Shown here: piece after piece, positions 23,691-34,453 of the stretch
Position numbering within the stretch: the first letter of the stretch is position 1
How the letters are laid out: each line of letters starts with the position of its first letter
Assembly (NCBI GenBank): GCA_963555705.1
Contig: OY743177.1
Location: 806,001 to 870,000, forward strand
Origin: Ligustrum vulgare
Taxonomy: Eukaryota; Streptophyta; Magnoliopsida; Lamiales; Oleaceae
Direction of reading: 5' to 3'
Length of the DNA stretch: 64,000 nucleotides
The notes under the pieces: model-generated
The model's database searches: none
The model's input: only the letters and a program-made list of their open reading frames with translations
Told to the model about the DNA's origin: nothing
Made by a program: the position numbers and the translations under genes

Positions 23691-24190
23691 AAGCCTTTGC
23701 TAGAAAAGGGAGAGTCTCACCAATAAAACCAAGGTGATTTGTCTTCGCTAAAAAAATGCGATGACAAGTCACACCAAGACGATGAGCCTCGACGAAGAAA
23801 AAGGCGACGAGCCTTTACTAAAAAATGGGACGATGAGTCTTAGTAGGTGATGAGCCTGGATGAAGAAAAAGACAATGAGAATTTACTAAAAAATGGGATG
23901 GTAAGACGAAGAAAAAAGGCAACGAGACTTTGCTAAAAATTGGGACGATGAGTCTTACCAAGACGATGAGCCTTTGCTAAAAATGGGAGGATGAATCTTT
24001 CAACAAGACGACGAGCCTCAAAATTAAGTATAAGGAGACGAGCCTTAGTTCCAAAATCGAGATGACGAGTCTATTTACAAGGCCATGAGCCTCAACATTG
24101 AAAACAAGGCGACGAGCCTTAGTTCCAAAATCGAGATGATGAGTTTCTCAACAAGGCAATAAGCATCAACATTAAGAACAAGGCAACGAT
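23690..24190. repeat. Degenerate tandem-repeat field (GGCGACGAGCCTT type)
   Basis: The motifs GGCGACGAGCCTT, AAAAAATGGGACGATGAGTCTT and CAACAAGACGACGAGCCTC recur with variation about every 35-70 bases. The field holds at least eight recognisable units. Confidence 0.8.
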
Positions 24191-24423
24191 CCTTCACAAT
24201 GATATCACACAAATTACAAAGGATATATGGCTAGATCAACTCATATCTCATCTACAATAAGCTTTGTCAAAAAATGGCTGAATTATAACATTATTGCACG
24301 ATCGAACTTGTAAACAAAACCATAAGTTGAATCAAGATAACCAAAAATCTGGGGGGCTCGACAAAGGTGCATATATATATGCAAAGTATCACAAAATTAT
24401 GAAAATAAAAGAGAATTCTCACG

Positions 24424-24790
24424 TGTTAAGAAGAATATCGCTGCTCCTCAACGATGAAATCACTAAGGAGTAGGGAAGCTTATGATGATATCCCATTAAG
24501 ACCCACTACCCATTCGTGATAGTTAAGGATAAAATCCTACATCGAATAAAGCTGAAAACATGAACCAATTTATAAGGTTTGGACTATTCCTCTTAACAAG
24601 GTTGACTTTTTAATATGGACCCCCAAATCTTAACATGGTATCAGATCTCATTAAGCTCAAATCAATAATTCGATGTGATTAAGATTCAAAAAATAAGCAC
24701 ACGAATTTCAAAATTGATTTTACCGAGGTTTGGGCTACTTATCTTAATAAGGTTGATCTTTTAAGATGAACCCCCCAAATCTTAATAGTG
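24424..24790 (+). mobile_element. TRIM-like miniature LTR element, partial
   Basis: A 212-bp LTR (24424-24635) starts TGTTAAGAAG and ends ATCTTAACA, with TGTTAAG/CTTAACA inverted ends. It is followed at once by TGGTATCAGATC, a primer-binding site of the initiator-methionine tRNA type. A second, truncated LTR copy follows at about 24715-24785, sharing GAGGTTTGGGCTA, AAGGTTGATCTTTTAA and CCCCCCAAATCTTAATA. LTRs near 200 bp and a tiny interior fit TRIM elements, which encode nothing. Confidence 0.7.
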
Positions 24791-25599
24791 ATATATGAAT
24801 GAGGAGAATATCTAAGGTTTGCTATATTTTTCTTATTCAATTTGTTGATAGTTTTATTTATTTACAGAATATTTTATTACAAATTCTAATTCTCACACTG
24901 GAGGGAAAAGGGGAGAATTCTCATCCTCTTTTTCAGATTAATGGAGTGGACACTTATTTCGATGATCTTCCAATGATCGTATTTTTTGAGTCTTCATCAG
25001 TAAGTAAGTAATTAGGTTGGCGCTAAATTTTAGTGGTAATTACACCACAACAAGTTTATAAAATTAACAATACAAAAAACAAGTTTGTAAGTTTTTAATA
25101 CTTAAATCAACTGTTAATTCATTTGAATTAATAGGATAATTGGCTCAATTGGTCCTTACCTTTCACACTTCTTGTGGAATTCCTCCCAACGTTTGTCTTT
25201 TTGGAAAATTCACCCTTACCTTCGCCTTTTTCTTGCTAAAACCGTCCTTACCATCTAATTTCATCCAAAAATCCGTTAGTTGACCCAAAAATCACCTATT
25301 GACTATTATAATAAAGGGCAAACAAGTCATTTCTTATTACTTAATTTAAAATGATGTAAAGATAGAAAAAAAGAAAAACAAACAAAAGAAAAAAATATTT
25401 GTTACTGTTCATCTTCTTCTCAACCCCATTCCCACCCGCTCAGTTCAATTAAGACCTCTTTATTTTTCCCAATTGCTGTAATTGCACCAGAAGGCATCTT
25501 TTTTGTGTTAAGGCAGTAAAGGATTCAGATTGGTATTGTAGAAAATACCATTTCTGTGCATTTAATTTATTGGTTGAAATGGTGGAGATTTAGGGTTTG

Positions 25600-25933
25600 T
25601 AGAGATAGCAAAAAAATCAGACCCGAACTTGACGGGACCCGAATGGGGCAAAAAAAAACCTGCCCCATGCCTTGCCGACCCACGGGGTAGATATAGGATG
25701 GATTTTCAAGACTCGATGGAGGCAGGTTTGGCCGCCCAGCCCCAATTAAATTAAATAATAAAAATAAATAAGGAAAAATAGAAAAATATTGAAAAAAAAA
25801 ACTGAAAAAAAAATAAATGGGGCCGCGGGGGTGACCCATCCCGAAATTCGAGGGGTGGGTGGCGGGTTTGGGTTTTAATTTTTTTAGCAGGGCGGGGCAT
25901 GGGTCGGGGAGACCCGCCGCGTTGCCATCACTA
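25600..25933. mobile_element. hAT MITE nested in the Mutator-like element
   Basis: It starts TAGAGATAGCAA and ends, inverted, TAGTGATGGCAAC. The flanks are AGGGTTTG (25592-25599) and AGGGTTTC (25934-25941), an 8-bp duplication with one mismatch. Inner GGGTCGGG/ACCCG-rich arms match the MITE at 2734-3362, so both belong to one family. Confidence 0.87.
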
Positions 25934-25941
25934 AGGGTTTC

Positions 25942-26267
25942 ACATGTTTAGGTCTGAAATTGATGCAAAGAAAATGACAGGTTCGAGGGAGACGATTAAG
26001 GTTCTGAATGTATGGCTTTTGAGAGTGACTTATGAAGTGGAGTCTATGATGTTTCCTTCGAACTAGAGAATGATCAAATCATTTTCTTTAGATGTGTCCG
26101 GTGAAAATCGATTTCTTGTTATTGATGTTGCTCAATGTACAGAGTCTGGTGAGATTCGGTTTAGAAATCCTATACTTGAAGAGCGTAGATGTGTGTATGC
26201 TATTACGATGACGATTTTGTTATTGCACCATTTGCTTCAACAAGATTTTGACACTGGTCCAAAGTAG
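25942..26267 (+). other. Unidentified coding-like stretch inside the Mutator-like element
   Basis: A frame with a single stop reads EIDAKKMTGSRETIKVLNVW, then VTYEVESMMFPSN, stop, then VSGENRFLVIDVAQC and EERRCVYAITMTILLLHHLL up to TAG at 26265-26267. The composition is protein-like and unlike the AT-rich surroundings. I do not recognise the family. It may be host sequence captured by the element. Confidence 0.4.
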
Positions 26268-26823
26268 TGTATATTGATATGCTTTCAGCCATTTATTGAA
26301 ACAGTGGATGTCAATTAGCCTCGAGAAATGGCCAGAGGAAACAATCTCGTTACAGTTACTATTTCACACCCTCCTGGTTGATGTACCAAGAAAAGAATAA
26401 TTCAAGAGGAAAAACAAAGATCTCTACTCTTTGGTAAGAGGAACGCCTATCTCACTTCAATCTTCTTATCAAAGCCTTAAAATGATATGTACCAATTTAT
26501 GGGGTATGGGGATGGTGGGTGGGAATGGAGTTGGGAAGAAGATGAATAGTAACAAATCTTTTTTTTTTTTTTTTTGTGTTTTTCTTTTTCTCTTTCTTTT
26601 AAATCATTTTATTTTTAATTAAATAATAGGAAATGACTTGTTTGCCCTTCATTAAAATAGTCAATAGGTGATTTTTGGGTCAATTAACGAATTTTTGGAT
26701 GGAATTAGGCGGTAACAATGTTTTTAGCAAGAAAATGTGAATGTAAGGATGAATTTGCCAAAAAACCAAACGTTGGGATGAATTCCACAAGAAGTGTGAA
26801 AAGTACCAATTGCGCCAATTACC

Positions 26824-27579
26824 CTAATTAATAATTTAACTTAATTACCCATACCCTACCTACCCTACCCAATCTCTCCAACCCAGTAATCTCAACTCAC
26901 AATTTCCCTCTGCTCTGCATCTTTCCTGGAATCCCTATTTCTTCTAAAGACCACAACCACACCCCTACTCCGGTGACCACCCCATTTCTTCTAGAGACCA
27001 CATCCACACCCCAACTCTGGTGACCACCTCTAAGGGGAAAGAAATTTCATCACCAATCTTCTTTGCCACTAGGATTGCCGGTAGTGCAGATCTATTTTTC
27101 AGCTCGAGTTGTAGCAGTGTCGGTGATGTTGCTTTCTTCATCACAGATATGGTTATGGATGCGGTGGGGATTGAGGTGGTGGTGGTGGTTCGATAGATCT
27201 ATTTTCTGGAGGTAGTGGTGACTTTGATTTATTTACTGTGCGACCATCGTGCGGTAGGTCTGTGATGGCTATGCATTGTGGAGGACGTGGTAGTGTTATT
27301 GCAGTTCTACGGTATGGTGTGTGTTGGTGTGGTGTGGTGTGGTGTGGTGTAGTGTGGTGTGGTGTGGTGGATGCATTTTATCATCATAGAGCGATAATGT
27401 ACGGTGGTGATGGATGTGCGGTTATGGGTGGTAGGCCGACAGTTTGTGGGGGGGGGGGGGGACGAAGGCGTAGGTGGTGGTTTGTTCTAAGTCGAAGTTT
27501 GGTGTGGGGAGTTGTGATGGTTGTGGGGGTGCGATGGCGGAATAATGGTGGTGCAATGATGTGTTGGTTGCGTTAAGGT
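26824..27579. other. Low-complexity DNA with GT-rich microsatellite
   Basis: Holds a (GGTGT)n-like run at about 27320-27368 and a poly-G tract near 27449. A glycine/valine-rich frame over the GT-rich part is a composition artefact. Confidence 0.6.
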
Positions 27580-28210
27580 CCCATGTCAAAGCTTATGCAT
27601 TGGAGGTCACATGTAATGGGTTACAAGTCATATTTTACAGGTTATAGGTCACACTTCAAATGTCCGGGTCACATGTCACATTTGATGCATTAAGTCACAG
27701 TACACTTAAAAAATGCTCGAATCACAACTTGTTTGATGCATTATCTCACGGTCACACTCACGGTCACACTTCAAATGTTTAGGTCACGTGTCACATTAGA
27801 TGCACTAAGTCACAGGTTACATTTCAAAATGAGAAGGTCACATGTCACATATGATGCATTAAGTCACACGTCACACTTAAAAATCGTTCAAGTCACATCC
27901 TATTTGATACATTATGTTACAGTCCATATGTTGGAGGTCACACATTGTTGGTCACAAGGCATAAACCCCTTGGTCACATATCAGTTTTAACAGGACACAA
28001 ATTCAAGATAACATGTCACACTAAATAGTTTAGGTCAAAATCATGGGTCATGATTCATAGCTCAGGTCACATATCGCATTTCAAAGTCATATATTACAAT
28101 TTATATGTTGCAAATTACAAGTAACAATTCACATGTTACATGTTGCTGATCACAAGTTACATTTCATTGGTCACACATCATTTTTCGTTGGTTACATATC
28201 AATTTCAACC
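27580..28210. repeat. Degenerate tandem repeat of GGTCACATGTCACA
   Basis: GGTCACATGTCACATTTGATG, TGCATTAAGTCACA and ACTTCAAATGT recur, in places with a period near 110 bases, then decay to scattered GTCACA words. The plus strand is strongly biased to GTCACA rather than its inverse. Confidence 0.82.
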
Positions 28211-29240
28211 TCATAGGTCTAAAAGAATTGGTCACAATTAATAGACTTCAGATCTTCTTCTTATTCTTACTTCTGAAACAAGACACTATTTTTTATGGTC
28301 TAACTGTTGGAGTTATGGTCTAACTGTTGGAGTTCGTTGATTTCTTGGCGGGGGAGTTGGTGGCGGAGGGAGCGGTGATATTCAAGGAGTACCATGGTGC
28401 TGTGTCGGAGGTGGCAACTACAGCTGTGACGAATGTACGTCAGAGATGGTGGTGATGGAGATGACAATGTGGCGAAGGTTTTGGAGATGATGTGATGGTG
28501 ATAATGCGGTGGAGGTGGTGGTGGGTGGTGCTGGTAGCGACATTGATGAAGAGTAGGTTGAGTATGAAAGATTTGAATTGAATTGAATTAGGTGGGGTGT
28601 GTGGAATCTGGTGGGGTGGGTAAATTTTAATAATATTTTAATTATATGAAATACCACCAGATGAGTGTAATTTTAAACTTATTTTCTTAAAGATGAAATT
28701 TTGTATAATAAACACCTTGTTTATGTATTTTTTCCTAAATTTTACTAGCCAAGATTAGTGGTGCTATCAATTTTGAGCTATTTTGTTGGTAGATCCATGG
28801 GAATAAAATAGAACTGATAATAACTAGCAAATTATAGAATGATTATTTTTACTTGAAACCACTCGAAACAGATCAAAATGGACGACCCGGGGTTCTAGTT
28901 GAAATCAGTATAATTTTGAGTCATATTCATGATCAAGAACTAAATGGTTCTTGTCTGATTCTCATTTTAAGTTATAGAAGGTTCTAAAAGTCGCACATTT
29001 GATTTTTGTTGTTGACGGTGGGATCTTTTATCTTGGTTGGAGGAGAAATTACCAAACATCTAGCATTCCCTCACGCTTGGCGCCAATGAGTTTTTTTTAT
29101 TTTTTATTTTTTTGAGAGAAAAAGAAGACTATGCCTTGGCCATATGACTATTAATAGCAATATAGCATGGCACTTCGAATTTGATATGTTAAATTTTTGT
29201 ATTATCTTTTATCTGTTTTCTTTATGAAAGGCCGAAGGAT
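28211..29240. other. Intergenic DNA, nothing recognised
   Basis: Contains a 20-bp tandem duplication near 28299-28337 (GGTCTAACTGTTGGAGTT twice) and a G-rich stretch to about 28620. No gene seen. Confidence 0.5.
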
Positions 29241-29375
29241 GTGAGGTCACAACTGTGGTTAAAATTAGTCCTTGAGCAGCATAATACTACTATATATATA
29301 TTGACGATGGAAAATAAAGCATTGAGGCAATGCTTAGAGAGTTTGTCACTGGAGCTGCTCAGAAAACACAGCTAT
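29241..29375 (+). pseudogene. Possible bZIP leucine-zipper remnant
   Basis: The frame reads VLEQHNTTIYILTMENKALR and then QCLESLSLELLRKH. The LTMENKALRQ-LESLS pattern resembles the zipper of plant group bZIPs (VIP1/bZIP34/61 type), where ENxALxQRxxxLxQ is conserved. The basic region is not visible nearby, and the frame runs into noise after LRKH. The identification rests on a short match. Confidence 0.35.
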
Positions 29376-29444
29376 TCTTTCTTTTACTATGATATATATG
29401 CATTTTTCAATCCAGTAAAAACGAAAAAGGAAAAACATATTTGA

Positions 29445-31610
29445 CACATCCTAGGGACAATCTTTTGTATGACTTTGTTCTTATTTCACAGTTTTGAGTA
29501 ATCCGTAGAAAAAAATTTCAGCGGCGCAAGAGATATTAAGAGTAGAAATTGCCCGTTTCAGTTAATGAAGAAACAGCTGAAGCAGCCACAACATCAACAG
29601 CATTCCAAACAACATTGAAACAAAAGTGGAGATTATGAAACCAATCAAGTAGTTTCTCAATGACGATAAAGAACTCCGACTACAGCTAGCAGAACTCAAT
29701 TAATAATTGAGCAAGGATCTAAACTAGATATTGCACTCCAATTCTCACTAGCTACTCTCTTCATTCTCTATTTCTTCACTCATTCATTTAGCTTACTTTT
29801 CCATTTCCCATTTTCCTGTTGCCACTACTTTATAATATGTTCTAGATTTAGCAAAACTTTAGTGGTCTGTCAAGAATTTATGTTCTATACTCACTCTTAC
29901 AATGAAAGGCAGATGGCAGCTAATCTAAGCTGATGCCTGATTGTCGATACTGCACCTTATCTAAGCTGATTGTTGACACATGGCCATTTATGCACAAAAT
30001 TTATAAACAAACTTAAATTTATGCACAAATATAAAAATTGTTGACACAAGGCGAGCAGTAATTTCATGTGACTCACTTCAAAGAAACTTTAAATTTATGT
30101 TCTTTCTTATGGGTGAAGATAGTAAATGATGGATGAATTAGAGTATAACTCGACAAATTAATGAGTCAGACTTGCCAGAATGAAAAATAAATAAAAAATA
30201 AAAACGTTTCTGTCAACTCTTAACGTAATAAGTTTGATTTTTTTATTTTTTAAAAACTAAGAGTTCATTAGATTCCAATAATTGCCACAAACAGAGGATG
30301 TCAATTTTATAAGGAAATAAAATTATTCCAATCAACGTCTAAAGTCATATATTACTAGAAAATTTTGGTCAATTTTTCATCCAAAAGAAATAATGAACCA
30401 TGTGGCAACATCAGCAATCTTTATCTCTAATCAACTTCATAGTCACTTTATTAGGTTCAATTAAAACCAAGTACTTAATATAAAAATATATCTAAAGGAA
30501 AATTGCATTATTAATCCTTATAATGAAAATAATAACCCCAACCTTTTAGAAAATAATATATATAGATCCTCAATTATTTTAATATATTTGCATAACCCCC
30601 AATAATGATCACCATTCAATCCTTTATTAAATTATAATGTGGCCTTCGTTTGTCCAAATTTATTTATCTAGGCTTTGCTTTGGAAGATGTTTATTAAAAA
30701 TTTAAATTAAGGATAAACATAAGTGGTGCATAACTGGCTGATATTTATGGATTCCATAAAATATGGATCAAAATTATGGATTGATATAATTTGTAGCCAA
30801 ATATGGGTGTAGATTGATGCTAGAAATTCTAAAACGGGTCATATATATTTTCATGAAGTCCTTATTAACAAAACCAGTATATGTTTACACCATTTTAATG
30901 TCTCATTGACTATCTTCCAATAAAATTTTAATACTTCGAAAGTATAGTGATATGTCAAAATTTGATGGTACCAATTATACTATGGAATGTGGACTACGAA
31001 TATGGAGAAAGTTTAGCGTCTATCCTATATGCACACATGGTAAGATCATTTAATCAAACGACGACACATCGAATCTCAAATAGTTCAAATTATAACACAT
31101 CGAATGCGTAGTCAAAATTCTCGTCCACTCTATTTCTTTCTTACCCAATCGTCAATTGACCTATTCAAAATTTGAAATATAGTGATTTGAATAAACAATC
31201 ATGCCTTGATTGTATATATAGGACCATCTTATTGAAGTATTTCTTCATATCTAATCTTTTTAATGACTTGCAATAAGACGACATGTTAGGGACTTATAAC
31301 ACTACTTCTCTAGGTATAGCAATTGGTCGGGTTCGGGGGCCCACTAAGCCCTTGACACTCGAACGCCCGCAGACTGCAAGATGGGGTGATCTTCCCGCCT
31401 CCATTTATATTTTTTTTAATTTTTTTGTTCATTATTATTATTATTATTATTAGGAAGAAAGAGAAAAAAAAATAATAATAATAATTTGGCTGATCCTCCA
31501 TTGAGAACTCACCCCACTGGCCTGATTATTTGGGGACGGGATGCTTCTAATGGGATTGGATATCTCGAATTCGTCTAATTTTTTTATCATCCATAAAATT
31601 CTCCTAAACC
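29445..31610. other. AT-rich intergenic DNA
   Basis: No gene or transposon end recognised. The last 300 bases begin the upstream region of the MYB gene, with an (ATT)n run near 31431-31452. Confidence 0.5.
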
Positions 31611-31613
31611 TAG

Positions 31614-31668
31614 ACCCGAGAGAGAGGGGGGGAGGGAGGGAGAGGGAGAGGGAGTGGGGGAGGGCCAA
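31614..31668. repeat. GA-rich low-complexity tract upstream of MYB
   Basis: GAGAGAGGGGGGGAGGG-like purine tract, about 410-460 bases before the MYB start codon. A matching pyrimidine tract (CTCTCTCTCT) lies at about 31825-31842. Confidence 0.85.
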
Positions 31669-31680
31669 CTGTAAATGTGT

Positions 31681-31742
31681 ACCTACCTACCTGCCTACCA
31701 AATCCAACCCCATTTAATAACTACTCGTTCTCCTCACCAACC
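31681..31742 (+). promoter_or_regulatory. Cluster of AC elements upstream of the MYB gene
   Basis: ACCTACC occurs twice, overlapping (31681-31687 and 31685-31691), and ACCAACC once (31736-31742). These equal the AC-I and AC-II elements that R2R3-MYBs bind in promoters of phenylpropanoid genes. They lie 334-395 bases before the ATG, in promoter or leader. Whether they are upstream of the transcription start is not known from sequence. Confidence 0.5.
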
Positions 31743-32075
31743 TGGTCAAATCCGGCCCTCTGTTTGTTACAAGCCCCCTCCAAATTTCTGCCAACTCACC
31801 CACCTTCTTTATTATCATATTCTTCTCTCCCTCTCTCTCTTTCATCATCCATTGCCAACCTGCCCACTTTCCACCCCACCCCACCCCACCCAATCCAATC
31901 CAACCCTACCACACCTCACCTCTTCATTCAAATATATCTTCTTCTTCCATTTTCTTGAAATTAGACTTTCCTCTCTCAATCAATCAAACATCATTATAAA
32001 CCAGAAAAAACGGTGTACAAGGAAAAATCTCTGTTTTTTGAATTAGCGGATAGTTTTTTAAGAAAATCTTCAACC

Positions 32076-33602
32076 ATGGGACGTTCACCTTGCTGTGAAA
32101 AAACTCATACTAACAAAGGCGCTTGGACCAAAGAAGAAGACCAAAGACTCATCAATTACATCCGTCTACATGGTGAAGGCTGCTGGCGTTCTCTCCCCAA
32201 AGCCGCAGGTACAACTTATTCGATGATCCATGAAGGTCTGTGGCCCTTTTTCACCGGACTCAATTAATTATATATGTTCTCTTTTCTTGTTTTAGGGCTG
32301 TTGAGGTGTGGTAAGAGTTGCAGATTGAGGTGGATAAATTACCTAAGGCCTGATCTCAAAAGAGGGAATTTTACTGAAGAAGAAGATGATATAATAATCA
32401 AACTTCATAGTTTGCTTGGAAACAAGTACGTCCTTTTTTTTAATCTTTCTTAAATTCTTAATTTTTTTAAGAAAATTTAATAATTTGAACCACAAAATAT
32501 TATGAATGTTTACCTCAATTGATGGGAAGTTTTCATTTTTAAAGGGCATTTGAATTCTTTTTTTTTTTCCCCATTTTTAAACTCAGCAACTTGAGAAAGT
32601 AAGCTGATTCCCATTCTTTCAAATCTCTTTCTTTTTTTACACATTTATAAAATAAAATATTTTATACCTAAATTAAAATATTTTCCTTACTTTTTAACTA
32701 CACATTCTTCAAAAATCACTATTAAGTTTCCGTTTAATAACACTGTAGTGATTTATAAACTAGGTAAATTGTGTGATTTAAAACTTGAGTAAGAAATGTG
32801 CGAAATTAAAAAGTAATTTGAAAAATGGTGTGATTTTTAAAATTTATAAACCATTTACCAGAAGGAGGCTAAAATAACCAATTTCTCATTAAAATGAACA
32901 TCAAATATGGTAAATTGAAATGGGAATATTTTAACAAAATTCTGAAAGGACGTTTTATTATATTTACTACCGTAAAACAAAATTTTTAATTAGTTGCCTT
33001 GCAGATGGTCTTTGATAGCTGCAAGATTGCCTGGGAGGACTGATAATGAGATAAAAAATTACTGGAACACGCACATTAAACGCAAGCTTATTAGTCATGG
33101 TATTGACCCTCAAACCCACTGTCCACTCAATAGCAGCGCCACCAGAAACACCACCAGGGCTCCGGCTACCAAAGCTAATATTTCTTTGGACTTCAGAAAC
33201 TCAGCTCCACCATCATCAGACAAGCCCCCTTTGCTGATCAATGACGCCGGGAACAAGTGCATGCCTCCAGCAGACTCGTCTAACGACACAAAATGCAACA
33301 GTGGCACCACCGAGGAGGCTCCGCCACCACCAAAGCAAAACACTTCACATACAAATGCAATTGACCTTGAACTATCCATAGGACTTCCTTCTCAATCTAA
33401 GTTCAAAAAGACTGCTTCTTTCAACCAATCTGCATTGTCTAAGCGTTTCTACGATTTCTTGCAACCGGCAGCGAAACCATCTCCAGCGACGCCGATTGTA
33501 ACACGGCCGATGATGAACAGTTCTTGCTGCCAGTCAGGATTACAGAAGGGTCAGTTGTGCAGTAATTGCCAAGGAAGAATTGATCTATACAGATATTGCT
33601 AA
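32076..33602 (+). CDS. R2R3-MYB transcription factor, subgroup 4 (MYB4/MYB6/MYB308-like repressor)
   Basis: Three exons, 32076-32208, 32296-32425 and 33005-33602, join in frame to 286 residues. The introns sit exactly where most R2R3-MYB genes have them (exons of 133 and 130 bases). The start [21 protein letters not shown] is canonical. R2 has W17, W37 and W57; R3 has F70, W89 and W108. The bHLH-contact signature spans D76-R95, with I at the usual second-position L. After R3 come GIDPQTH (120-126), the EAR motif LELSI (209-213) and cysteines 262, 263, 273 and 276. These mark subgroup 4, known to repress phenylpropanoid and lignin genes in the nucleus. The first cysteine pair is adjacent rather than spaced by 1-2 residues. 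The stop is TAA at 33600. Function is inferred from family. Confidence 0.95.
32735..32870 (+). repeat. MITE-like dispersed repeat in MYB intron 2
   Basis: TAACACTGTAGTGATTTATAAAC, then GAAATTAAAAAGTAATTTGAAAA, then GTGTGATTTTTAAAATTTAT resemble the repeat at 34165-34335. It is the most diverged of the copies. Confidence 0.5.
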
Positions 33603-34164
33603 CCATTGGATCCGTAGATTTTAGGTGTAGATATTAATGCTTTGTTATAATCAAAGCTCCGTATAATGTCACCAATCTTCTTCTTCTCTTTTTTTTTTTT
33701 TTTTTTTTCAATCAAAATGTTAAATGTAACAATTCAAGAATATATAAATTTTAGATATCTCATAGAGTCCCATTGTAACAATATGGTGGCCGCTATTGGT
33801 AAACCACATATATGTATGTATGTGTTGTAAAGAACAATGTTTAATTCTTTTTAAAAAGAAGAAATAAAGTCATCGATTGATGTAGGGGTTTTGCTCAATT
33901 TCATCTCTCATAAAATGGAAATAAATCAGTTTTATTTGAATCAAATATCATATAAATTTCTTTCGTATTTAAGATATTTTACGTATGAACTTTGTTGCAA
34001 TGTAGCAGATAATTGTTTGGGTATCAGATAGCTTATGTGCTAATCTAATCGCGTTGTCATTCCTAATATGAATTAAAAAAGATTTATAGGTTCCAACTGC
34101 CCAATTAATTTGATTTAAAATCACATATTATATGAGACACGATTGCTTTTTTTTGGGACGACTG
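33603..34164. other. MYB 3' flank
   Basis: Holds the MYB 3' untranslated region, a poly-T tract near 33690-33708 and no further gene. AATAAA at 33863 could be a polyadenylation signal, but several near-matches occur. Confidence 0.4.
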
Positions 34165-34335
34165 CCTCTGTTTGGTAACACTGTTTGATTTATAAACTGA
34201 TTTATTTATGATTTTGAGGTAAAAAGTAGTGGTTGAAAATTGGAGAGAGAAAAATGTGTGGTTAAAAAGTGATTTGAGAAATTATGTGATTTATAAAATG
34301 ATTTATAAACCAAAAAAACGTACAGTTATCAAACA
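34165..34335 (+). repeat. MITE-like dispersed repeat, best copy
   Basis: It starts TGTTTGGTAACACTGTTTG, continues GATTTTGAGGTAAAAAGTAG and GAAAATTGGAGAGAGAAAAA, and ends GATTTATAAACC. Parts are shared with copies at 10295 (-), 32735 (+) and 43415 (+). Confidence 0.65.
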
Positions 34336-34453
34336 CAATTTCAAGTAGTTAATTCTAAGCTAGACAATTTATAAAAAGTCAATGTATACTTGCTAATTAA
34401 TATAAAACCGTTGCACCAGATTTGAGAATCGAAAATTATACTGATCACATAAA

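Larger units (their letters stand above)
25134..26823. mobile_element. Mutator-like element with about 300-bp terminal inverted repeats
   Basis: The left end starts GGATAATTGGCTCAATTGG. The right end, inverted, starts GGGTAATTGGCGCAATTGG. Arms stay similar for about 300 bases (CACTTCTTGTGGAATTC, TTGACCCAAAAATCACC, TACTGTTCATCTTCTTC). The flanks GAATTAATA (25125-25133) and TAATTAATA (26824-26832) form a 9-bp target-site duplication with one mismatch, diagnostic for Mutator. No transposase is present. A hAT MITE and an unidentified coding-like stretch lie inside, so a Pack-MULE is possible. Confidence 0.87.

Noticed and set aside
27238..27576. Glycine/valine-rich open frame of 112 codons
   Set aside because: It covers GT-rich microsatellite and poly-G sequence, with no domain and no conserved-looking codon use.
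31675..32046. Two overlapping open frames of 93 and 123 codons upstream of the MYB start
   Set aside because: Pyrimidine-rich leader sequence gives Pro/Ser/Leu-rich frames; neither resembles a protein, and the MYB start at 32076 is canonical.
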